From assembly GCA_947652605.1 (NCBI GenBank), contig OX393576.1, positions 48,770,966 through 48,834,965 of the forward strand: DNA of 64,000 nucleotides. Direction: 5' to 3'. Positions 55,290-64,000 of the stretch are shown piece by piece. Under the pieces are notes generated by a model that had not been told where the DNA came from, did not search any database, and saw only the letters and a list, made by a program, of their open reading frames with translations. Made by a program: the position numbers and the translations under genes. The DNA comes from Elmis aenea (Eukaryota > Arthropoda > Insecta > Coleoptera > Elmidae). Every line of letters starts with the position of its first letter. The stretch's first letter is position 1.

Positions 55290-55690
55290 ATGGGGGGCTG
55301 AAAAGTGCAACCCCTTTTTTTTATCAGAACTTTTTAGTGGGTTAAAATTTTGCAATTAAAAAATTTTCATTTGAAAGCTTGATTGGCTAAAAAACTTTTT
55401 TTATTCTTTTGTTTTTCTCGTAAAACCTACCGTTTTTGAGTAAAAAGTAAAATAAGTAAAGATGGAACCATCAAATATTCCAACATAAATCGATTCATTT
55501 TGGTGGTTTCCATGGTTTGTTTATGTTCATATTGGGTAGAATTGACAAATGTTATTTATTTTTGACGTTTGCGCGGTGTCAAGCTTTCAAAAAAAATATT
55601 TTTAATTGCAAAATTTTTACTCAACAAAAATTTCTCATAGACAAAACCAACAGGGGTAAAATTTTTCAGCCACCTGTGGGGTAGTTCCCT
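55290..55690. repeat. Dispersed repeat GGGGCTGAAAAGTGC, copy 2, palindromic
   Basis: Starts GGGGGCTGAAAAGTGCAACC and ends AGGGGTAAAATTTTTCAGCC, with inner inverted pairs (AATTTTGCAATTAAAAA / TTTAATTGCAAAATTTTT and GAAAGCTTGA / TCAAGCTTTC). A relative is at 42440. Superfamily not identified; no clear target duplication. Confidence 0.6.
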
Positions 55691-55699
55691 TAGCACAGA

Positions 55700-56885
55700 T
55701 GGTAAATAACCATTTGTGTTTAATAAATAAAATTTAAACCGTAATAAAACCGGTTAATACCGGTAATATAAATTATTTATTTTGTTTTCAATCTTAACCT
55801 AAAAAGTTTGTTTTTAGTTTTGTTTTGGTTCTTATAATAATTTCGTAAATCTACTGTTTTCGTTCCGTTGTCAGTCCCTGGTTACAAACTTTATATACTG
55901 TTAGACTTATTATTTAAAATGCATGTTTCTCATTTACTTGAAATTTTTGAGCGGCATGAAATATTACATTATCACAAACATGATTCATAATGATGACCCG
56001 TTAAGCTTTATTAAACCTTTAGTGAAAATCCGATAGGTGACATGAATAGATATATCGTAGTAACAATATATTTTACACAACAATACCATGCTGCAATAAA
56101 ATCAGGTTTGCTAGTTTATTCTCATTTAGGTCGTAATGTTATTAAATGGAAGTTTGGTCAAATGATAGATGCATAAAACTAGATTTATCGAACATTACTA
56201 TTTTATAGGCGAAATACAACAAAGGATTTTTGAAGCAAGAGGTAAACTATTTAAAACGAAGTTTTCAGTATACCGTCATTATTTGTTGCGGCTTAAAAAT
56301 TCTAGATAATCAAATAATTTTAGCTACACAAAATTTGTTTTATAATAAATCATCTTGTTCAGTTATTTATAAATGTACATTTTGGTTTTCAAATAAGAGA
56401 ACTTGTATAGTTCACGTAGTTGTAAAATGTGTTGTAAATGCTTGATAAAATCCCACAGTACCACAATAACAAAACAAATAGTATTTCTAAAGTAAATTGA
56501 GTTTCAGATATACGTAGATATATTAGCTGTGTTTTATTATGCGAATGTATACTAATAAAGCAACTCCATATAATACACAATATAAATTACGCTGTTTGAA
56601 AATTATCTTTGTTGTGATATGTTCAAACTGATAGCATCATAGAGTATTATTTGTTTTAAAACATATTAGAAACAAAATAATGATCATAATATTGGTTACC
56701 CTGACCAATATGTAGTGCGTTATAAATATCTCAATGTTTTTAAATTTTATTTTTTGCAATTTTAAGTTTATTAAATAGAAGTAATGTAAGATTTTTTAAA
56801 TATAACATAAACAAAATCAAATGCCCTTAATTTCAAAATCTACTTTATAGGTTCTATTTGCAAAAACTATCTATTTATTTGCGAG
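55700..56885. other. No recognised gene
   Basis: AT-rich with small opposed ORFs near 56230-56580, not recognised. Confidence 0.4.
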
Positions 56886-56889
56886 TTAG

Positions 56890-57640
56890 ATTATGGCTGT
56901 CGCCGTCTTTTGCTTCTTAGTTTTAATTTTAGCCTGTCTTTCCAGTTATCTTCAATTAGGCCTCTTGCAGCCATTCATTGCTTCCTTTACTTTGTGATCC
57001 CAATTTCTTCTTGGTCGGTTTCTTCTTCTTGGATATTGCCATCGGTCTTCATTCATTCTTTGTATGTGCCCATACCATCTTTAGTCTTTTGAGTTCTATT
57101 CATTTATAATGTCTTCATCTACTCCTATTCCATCTCCTATATGTTTGTTTCCCTTTTTGTCTGTTCTTGTATAACAGGTATAGGCACAGAATCGTCGCCA
57201 GTAGTCCATCTCAATCGCCTTGATGCTTGATTTTTCCAACTGGCGTATTTTCCATAATTCTGATCCGTATGTAACGACACTTTCGACTTTGTGACACTTT
57301 GTATATTGTAACTTTGTTATATTTAGTTAATTTTTGGCCCCACAATGTCTAACTATGGCCTTTTCTTGTTCTATTCGGTTTCTAATTTCAGGTTTGTTTT
57401 TTGCGTTGACCGTTAGATTTCAATACCCAGGTATTTGTACTTATTTACATTTAAAATCGTGTTAGTGTCAAGGTGCAAAGATTAACTGGGTCTACCTACA
57501 ACGATGTGTTCTGTTTTAGGTGTATTCATCGTTTGGTTATCTTAGCATATAATCGATCTCGTTTATGTCTTCGGTAAAATGGAATGTAAATACCCTATTA
57601 TTTCTTACAAGCAAACTCGCACTACATATGTTTCTCCTAT
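56890..57640 (-). pseudogene. LINE remnant: RT thumb and C-terminus
   Basis: Reading on the minus strand: PKTEHIVVGRPS (about 57530-57495), NKYKYLGIEI (57448-57416, the KYLG block of LINE RTs), KAIEMDYWRRFCAYTCYTRT (57220-57160), HIGDGIGVDEDIINE, then HIQRMNEDRWQYPRRRNRPR (57060-57005), the standard C-terminus. Frames change several times. The palm of the same RT is at 59040-59320, and two nested hAT MITEs lie between, which explains the split. Confidence 0.7.
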
Positions 57641-58039
57641 TTTCAAGATCCACCTTTAACACTTAACTACCGACTTTGGTCTCAGGGACCAACTAAAAAA
57701 GTTTGAATTGTTTTTTCTATTGAGCATGTTTTCGTTAGTCGTAGGTCGGTTTAGTACCTACTTTTCCATTGGTCAATAATTAGTGCCCAAAGGGCATAAT
57801 TGCATGTAGGTACAACAGTAAGTACAAAGATTTTAATTTTATTTGCTGGTTCCAAGGAGCAACATCGGTGTGTGTACCTTTTAAAAAAAAAATTATAGCT
57901 ATTCTGACCAAATGTTGAAAGACCCAAGCGTAAATTATGATAGGTTCGTCCATCATGATTTAATTTTTTTTTAGAAAAACTGATCATATCCGTATTGAGT
58001 GTAAAAGGCCGATTTATCTTCAATGCTCTAAAGCTAAAC

Positions 58040-58624
58040 CAGCGTTTCCTAACTATTTTTTTCGTGACCCGGTTATGTTCACACTTCTCCCTCGTCTCTC
58101 CTGACACTTTAAACCAGTGGTTTCCAACCTTTTTGTACCTACGCCCCCCTTTTTCAAAAAAAAAAAATTTGCGCCCCCCTCACTTTTTGTTACAATCTAT
58201 TTTCATAAATACGGTTCTGATAAATAAGAATTATTTATTGGACTACAAAACAATACAACATATTCTGTATAAACAAAGTTCGTTTTGTTTGTTTGTATTA
58301 AAACATTATATTTTGGTAACAGCTGCGCGCCCCCCTAGCAATAGCCTCGGGCCCCCCTAGGGGGGCGCGCTCCACAGGTGGAAACCACTGCTTTAAACTG
58401 TTATTGGCTATACTTACTGGCCTATAGGTAAAATAAAACAGATTTGAATGTACATGTCGTTTTCATATATTATAATGAAGAAGTGTTTATTCTTACAAAA
58501 ATGTAAAGAAATCAAACGTAAAATAATTTCTCATTGAGAAGTATAATGCTGTTTCTTGTTGCGACCCTGAATTTTGCTTTCGTGGCCCGGTGCAGGGTCG
58601 CGACCCAACATTTGGGAAACGCTG
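58040..58624. repeat. hAT MITE (outer), GTTTCC / GGTCGCGACCC type
   Basis: Ends CAGCGTTTCCTAACTATTTT and (reverse complement) CAGCGTTTCCCAAATGTTGG. Near-end blocks GTGACCCGG and GGTCGCGACCC. Flanking octamers AGCTAAAC / CTCTAAAC match 6 of 8. It is interrupted by the MITE at 58115-58390. Non-coding. Confidence 0.75.
58115..58390. repeat. hAT MITE (inner), 276 bp
   Basis: Ends CAGTGGTTTCCAACCTTTTT and (reverse complement) CAGTGGTTTCCACCTGTGGA. Exact 8-bp duplication CTTTAAAC (58107-58114 and 58391-58398). Subterminal GCGCCCCCC blocks in both halves. It sits inside the outer MITE and is therefore younger. Confidence 0.9.
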
Positions 58625-59039
58625 CTCTAAACCAACAGTTAATGGCTGCCTAAGAAAAGTCCACAAATAATGATTGTAAAGAGTTCCTGTCAACCATTTA
58701 GTCCCTCATTCTATAATTACAATGTTTATTAAAACTTTAATATTATTAAGATACTGGTAAAAAAATTAGATTCTTGTTGGTTGTATTTACTTTTTGTTAT
58801 TACATAAAAAGGATGTGCCATTATTAGTAATATTAGTAATATCAATAGACTATTAAAAATAAGTATTATTAATTTTTTTTTAAATTCATTTTATTATTAA
58901 AATACACATACGTAACGTGTGATTAAAAGTTGTTTCATAATTTTTTTTATCCTTTAAGGTTGTTGTTGGTGCCATAAATCAACATAGGTAGTAGGGTGCA
59001 TAAGTATTTTACACCTCGGCGTTAAGGGTTAAATATAAT

Positions 59040-59320
59040 TTTGAAAAGAGCGGGTGCTACACAGCTTCCTTGTTTAACAATAAGTAATTTTGTAAATTTG
59101 ATTTCAGGTGATATTTGCTGTCCAATTTTTATGAAACATGTCATGTTTTTTACTGATTTCGATCTGCTTGATAAAATCTATTATTAACGAATTGGATGTT
59201 TACAAGTTTGCATAGGGAAACGCTATCGTGGGTTTTAGTTAAGTCTATAAAGACCATATGCAATATCTTTTTAAACACTTGTTTAAGGCTGTTTTGTTCG
59301 TTGACAGTCTGCAAATCTTC
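59040..59320 (-). pseudogene. LINE remnant: RT palm
   Basis: Minus frame: TVNEQNSLKQVFKKILHMVF then FIDLTKTHDSVSLCKL (motif A with its Asp, about 59267-59213), and after a gap a decayed motif B (NLQNYLLLNKEAV-stop-HPLF, where GLRQGC...SPLLF is expected). It continues toward 57640 across the hAT nest. Stops and frame changes make it dead. Confidence 0.65.
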
Positions 59321-59329
59321 TTTTTTTTT

Positions 59330-60485
59330 TAAGTCTAATACATTTGTATTTGAAGCTTATTGATGTCTAGCTATAATGTTAAAAAGTCTAATGATCTGGT
59401 TTGACTTGCCCAATAGTATTTCTTTCGTAATATTTTAAGTTTAAGTTGAGTGTATAACTTTTAAACATCTGCTTTTTCCACAGAAAGCAAAAAATATATA
59501 CTTTAGTAAAAAATTAAAAATAACTGCAACTGAAAAAGGGAAGGAAGAATATTTTTTTAATTATTACATTTTAAAAAAAATTCATCAAGCGTGTTAATAG
59601 GTAATCTTTTGAGCTCCATAAAAATTTAAAGGATGTTTTTACTTGCTGCATATCTTTACAATATTACGCTAAAAATTAACTAATTAGGTAGTGATGATTA
59701 ATTTTTAAAACTAATATGTTGTTTATAATTTTTTTGTGATTAGTTCTCTATTGTGGGTGAGCCTTTAAGCTAGGCGGTCATTTGGCTAGTGTTTTTTTTT
59801 AATTGTCTACGTTGCTGTTATTAAATTTAATCCTAAAAAATATCTGCATTGTTATTGTTATTGGCATTTAAACGTAAGTTTAAGCATTTCATTAAAATGG
59901 AAATATTTTAAAATGAACATAAAAGCACAGCAGACGAGACTGAAAACGAGTAACGCATTAAAATTAAATTTTATTCACTTTACGTTTCCTGAGTTATAAA
60001 AAATAGTAAAATTATATTACATTGCATAAAAAAATCGCCAGAGCATAAGTTTATACCGTTGCAGTTCCGCGGTTAATATTAAAATACCTTACATTATAAT
60101 CCTTGCGTATTTATTAATTTGTCTAGTTGCGAGGACATTTTAAAACCGTTGAGTTTCATATTTGCCGTGTGTAAAATCCAATTTTAGCAAACGTAACAAA
60201 TTGCAAAATAATAATTGCAAAGAATGCTTTGTGCAATAAATTGTTAAACATGGAAATAGCATACGTGGCTTTGTTTACAATCATCCAGCTCGATTAGCCC
60301 TTGCTAAAAAATAGCACTACCTGCTAAAACTAATTAACAATTCACGTTTGTGTAGTAGCTGTTGCATGTAATATTTCATTTAAATTAAAACTACACTAAA
60401 CTTAGCTATTAGTCTCAAGAGCAACTAGCCAATCATTTATAGCAATTTACTTTCGAGCGTCAATATAAATTTAAAAAAAGTTTAA
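59330..60485. other. No recognised gene
   Basis: AT-rich; nothing supported on either strand. Confidence 0.4.
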
Positions 60486-60488
60486 ATA

Positions 60489-61538
60489 CAGGGTGGTCCA
60501 CTTTTTTGTAGCAGGACTTAAACAGTTGATACAAAAACTTATGTTAAAGCGAATATTCCATATCAGAATGAGTCCAAAACGCTTCATTTTAAAGACACAG
60601 GGTGTTGAAACTTTTGAAAAAATATCGATAATGTTTAACCGTTTCTGAACCTGTAGATATATTTAAACCAAATTTGGTATACAGTACCTCCTTACAGGAT
60701 AATGTCAACCCCCACAAGCAACCAGTGGCGGAGTCGTAGGGGTTCAGTTTCAATAAATTTTATAAAAAGCTAGTACGTCCTGTTTAAAATCAAACTTGAA
60801 CTTGTTTTTCGGTAGAGCATTTTATTCTAATCAGGAAGTGTTTTCTGACTTTTCCTCGTATCTGCCACTGTTTGGCGCGAAATTTAATTTTTCTTAACTA
60901 TTTTCGCGAAAAGTTTGATCATAAGTTCGATTTAAAAATATCGTTAATATTCGAAATAAAAAAGTAATTGCCGATTTTTGCCGTTTTTAATGACAGAACA
61001 TACCAAGAATGAAGAAAGAAGTTCCGCTAAGTTAATTATCAAAGGCATTTACTCTGCAATCTGAAATTTTCTTTGTTTGCGATATTTTTAGGTTGAACTA
61101 ATCAGCAAATTTTCCGCAAAAATGGTAAAATAAATCAAATTTTGCGCCAAATGGTAGCAGATACGAAAAAAAGTCAGGAGACACTTTTTGTTTAAAATAA
61201 AATGCTCTACCGAAAAGTAAGTTTGATTTTAAACAGGACCGTACTAGTTTTTTTATAAAATTTATTGATACTGAACTCCCACAACTCCGCCACTGGTTGC
61301 TTGTGGGGGTTGACATTCTCACCGAATGTGGTAACCTGTAACCTGTATACCAAATTTGGTTTAAATATATGTACAGGTTCAGAAACGGTTAAACATTATC
61401 GATATTTTTTCAAACATTGCAACACCCTGTATCCTTAAAATGAAGCTTTTTGGACCCATGTTGATAAAAAATATTCGCTTTAAAATAAGTTTCTGTATCG
61501 ACTGTTTAAGTCCCGCTTCAAAAAAGTGGACCACCCTT
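60489..61538. repeat. Palindromic CAGGGTGGTCCAC element (1.05 kb)
   Basis: TA-flanked. The left end CAGGGTGGTCCACTTTTTTG matches the right end in reverse complement (terminal CAGGG changed to AAGGG). Arms of ~400 bp share CAACCCCCACAAGCAACCAG, TAGAGCATTTTATT and ACCATTTGGCGC/TTTGGCGCGAAATTT blocks; loop ~60900-61120. Internal CACAGGGTGTTG...CAACACCCTGTAT repeats the end motif inside each arm. The 74-codon minus frame at 61098-61322 is a by-product. I find no clear coding stub in the loop (a weak IFEIKK-stop is possible near 60945). Confidence 0.85.
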
Positions 61539-61544
61539 TATAGT

Positions 61545-62770
61545 AAAGGTACAAATACCTGTATAGACCACATAAAGTCTACAATTTTAAAAATTAATTA
61601 CACTTTCTGAAGAACTTTAAATAAACAATTAAAAAAAGGTTCACTTTTTAAAAGAAGGTCCTAAGGTATTGTTAACACAAGGCTTTCAGATGAAGAAAAT
61701 GCTGTTACAATGTTTCGACCGAGTTGAGAATGTAAGAAATTACTTATGATTTAATTTTTGGTTGCTTGTTGTACATATTTTGAGGTTGGTAATAAATTGA
61801 TCACAAGGGTATAGAGTTTCTCTTCCGGTCCGTCATAACCTATTTTAAATTTTCGGAAAATACTTATTGTTCCGGGAGACCCCGGCATATTTAAAAAATG
61901 GTATTTCCGTTTAAATTGTCTCAACATCTTTATAATATTATACTTGATCAGAATTTATTCTAAGTGTTCTTTATTAACATTAAATCATGGAAAAAAATTA
62001 TTCTTATTTTAAAATAGTATTGCTGCTCTATGATAACAAATTATGTACACCTGCAAATGAAATTTTGTTGATAAAAACAATGTCTCTTTGCTGCTAGATG
62101 CTGTCAAGACAATTCCACCCAGATCAATAGAGTCTGAGAGTGCATTTTACGCAAAAACAACTTTCTGTTAATAAATTAAGAATAAAACTTAGAGACCAAA
62201 GCATAGATCTCCGTTGTTTTTTTAAAATCATATAACAAAGATTCATTGCAAAATTTATCTTATTGTATTTATTAAATGAAAAGTGCATTAAAAAGGCGAT
62301 ATATCTTAATTGTGTATTTCACTCATCAATATTATTTTATTATTTAAAATAATCATCAGTGCAGAATGTGATCCAAAGTTTTAGTGCCAAATATCAAGAA
62401 AGATTGTTTCATCATCCTAACCTTTTAGCAGCAAAGTTATTAGTGAACACTGGACAAACTAAAAGACTAAAGAGGCATAAACCTCTAGACTTGCCTAATC
62501 GTTTTAAGTACAAATTTAACCTATGTTGCCAATAATAAATTAATTTAAGTAAATTTAAACGGATAGTTGCCACTGGGCATGCTTATCGTTCCCGTTAAAT
62601 TAAAGCCACAACAATTTACTTATTGTTCATAACTAATAGATAGTAAATTAATCACAGATGCAAAAAAAAAATCATGGATCTAAAGGTATTACATATACAT
62701 AAAAGTGGTTTTAAAATAATTAACCGCTTCCATCCTTATTGCGGTTATTTATTTCAAAATGTTAACATGA
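61545..62770. other. No recognised gene
   Basis: AT-rich; no element ends or ORFs supported. Confidence 0.4.
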
Positions 62771-62774
62771 TGCA

Positions 62775-62860
62775 TTGCATACCGGGATTTTCCGGAATCC
62801 CGGAAAGAAGTCCGCTTTCGTATCGGAATCCCGAGATAAGCAAAAATCTCCAAGGTGTGA
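62775..62860. repeat. CGGGA-type repeat, inverse copy
   Basis: ATACCGGGATTTTCCGGAAT ... GGAAAGAAGTCCGC ... ATCCCGAGATAAGCAAAAAT is the inverse of 28449-28507. Dispersed repeat; the dense CGGGA words are typical of hAT subterminal arrays but ends are not defined. The small ORF at 62674-62871 runs through it and is not a gene. Confidence 0.55.
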
Positions 62861-63178
62861 AACTCTACTAGGGCAGGAGTGTGGTTGCTACGATAATTGT
62901 GTTGCTAAGTAACGCAGAATGACGGGCTCTTCCATAATTTTAGCAGTTTTTGTTAGGTCAGATTAGTAAATGTCATTTTGACAACGTAACAGGTTTGGTA
63001 AATATCGCCAGTACCTACTTTGTTAAGATATATTATAAATTGAATAGAACTTACATGGTCCGTAAATTAGGTTTATTTTTTAAAATTTAAATTGCGTACA
63101 TGTGTGGCGAAAGCTATTAGGTGGCAACACCTTTAACTTTATTTAAAACCGTTTGATCTTCCAGTTTTATTGGTTATA

Positions 63179-63741
63179 CAGGGTGTGTATAAATTGGCGG
63201 AAGCGCTACACGTGACGATGTTCTTCGTAAAATTCTAAGTCGAAAATCTTGATACAAAAATGTTGTACCATGCTTGCTGTGAGGTCCTCAAAGTTTTGAC
63301 ATTCAGTGCTTTAAAACGCGTTATTATTTAATATATTTTAATGAAAAAGCTGTGATTTGGAATAAAAATTAATTTCGAAAAACATATTTTCCTAGATATT
63401 GTGTTTTTCCTTTCAAAAATCGGTTTTGAAAATGTGTTAATCACTGATTTAAATGAAAATAATACACATGGTAACATTGTTATTAGCTGTCATCTTTGTT
63501 TTTCTCGTAATTATTTCTAGTTTGTGTTGGACGAAAATATAAATACCTAAGTAAAAATTGCTGATAAAAGAATGTCCAAACGCAAATCAATGGATGCAAT
63601 GTTGCCAAATTTTTGTTTCTTTAATTGGTTCCTGAGGCCATATCAAGCAAGGTACAACATCTTTGTATAAAGATTTTCGACTTAGAATTTTATGAAGAAC
63701 ATCGTCACCTGTAGCGCTTCCGCCAATTTATACACACCCTG
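63179..63741 (-). repeat. Foldback family A, copy 4
   Basis: 563 bp, TA-flanked, CAGGGTGTGTATAAATTGGC termini, same orientation as the copy at 30705. The sequence holding the CLRTEGFQFE codons in other copies is deleted: GTTTGTGTTGGACGAAA joins directly to ATATAAATACCTAAG (about 63515-63555). Confidence 0.88.
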
Positions 63742-63834
63742 TATAGTGTAACGAATTTATAGTCTTTTATTAAGAAGAGAATCGTTATTAAATTATTAAT
63801 ATGTTTTAATAAATAAGGTATCGATATTGAAGAA

Positions 63835-64000
63835 AATAAAACTCTGGATTTACTGGAACGGTATCTTTATTTTTTTACGTTTTTAACCCGACGTTTCGCT
63901 CATGATTTTATGAGCTTGCTCAGGGAATAAATCGTGGTTATTTTAACAAAGATACATGATGGTCGAATCATTAAAAGTTTTTTGTCGTGAAATTTGGAAT
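63835..64000 (-). mobile_element. Terminus of a second Penelope-like element
   Basis: In reverse complement it reads GAAACGTCGGGTT, a spacer, then CCAGTAAATCCAGAGTTTT (63838-63857), the same order as the PLE terminus at 4101-4190. The element continues off the right edge; no ORF is visible. Confidence 0.65.
63887..63925 (-). ncRNA. Hammerhead-ribozyme-like motif, second copy
   Basis: Reverse complement: CCCTGAGCAA, a perfect 6-bp stem GCTCAT/ATGAGC with a 6-nt loop, then GAAACGTCGGG. Relative to CUGANGA the core has one change (C for G). It aligns with 4101-4140, but the stem sequences differ while pairing is kept, which argues for conserved structure. Confidence 0.55.

Noticed and set aside
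61098..61322. 74-codon minus ORF
   Set aside because: Lies in the arm of the 60489-61538 palindrome; no family signature.
62674..62871. 65-codon plus ORF
   Set aside because: Runs through a dispersed CGGGA repeat and has no recognisable domain.
1..64000. CRISPR arrays, operons, rRNA
   Set aside because: No regularly spaced direct repeats, no prokaryotic gene organisation and no rRNA-like conserved blocks were seen; the content is that of an arthropod nuclear genome.

Overview
This window looks like intergenic or intronic DNA from an arthropod, most likely an insect (a beetle is my guess, not shown by the sequence). It is strongly AT-rich. I recognise no complete host gene. Almost every stretch with readable information is a transposable element or the remains of one, including Penelope-like, RTE-like and jockey retroelements, mariner, hAT, pogo and piggyBac DNA elements, and many palindromic elements with TA target sites.

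Layout: 1-4192 is an inverted pair of Penelope-like elements (PLE): a truncated minus copy followed by an intact 848-aa reverse transcriptase/GIY-YIG ORF. 4320-4701 is a dead mariner. 6559-11671 holds a palindromic element broken by an RTE-like LINE with an uninterrupted 1003-aa ORF, then a second palindrome. 14865-17223 stacks a tRNA-related SINE fragment, a foldback, an internally deleted GC-rich mariner and a palindrome arm. 17419-25340 is quieter: piggyBac-like and hAT-like MITEs, an 85-bp tandem duplication, one candidate host exon and a GC-rich island that could be a promoter. 25899-34900 has a pogo-like element, four foldback or palindromic elements, a jockey pseudogene and a 5'-truncated RTE. 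35799-37005 is a hAT-like element with an exact 8-bp target duplication. 38836-48733 contains a jockey remnant, a 2.3-kb palindrome, a Harbinger-like MITE, another palindrome and a triple nest (foldback, hAT, foldback). 49880-61538 contains partial palindromes, a piggyBac transposase tail, and a LINE split by two nested hAT MITEs. The window ends inside another PLE terminus (63835-64000) on the minus strand.

The most interesting pattern joins the palindromic elements. Most have termini of the form TA-CAGGGT...ACCCTG-TA (one family starts CCGGGTG), like the mariner in the same window. At least three families keep, at the point where the palindrome arm meets its loop or in the internal region, a short in-frame piece ending in a G-x-x-F-E type tail and a stop codon, which looks like the last codons of a DDE transposase. 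This suggests that each began as an autonomous Tc1/mariner-type element whose 3' end was duplicated in inverted orientation, replacing everything upstream of the last codons.

Only the PLE ORF, the RTE ORF and the truncated second RTE ORF are long and open. All other coding signals are remnants or short candidates, and candidate host exons are marked as such with low confidence.
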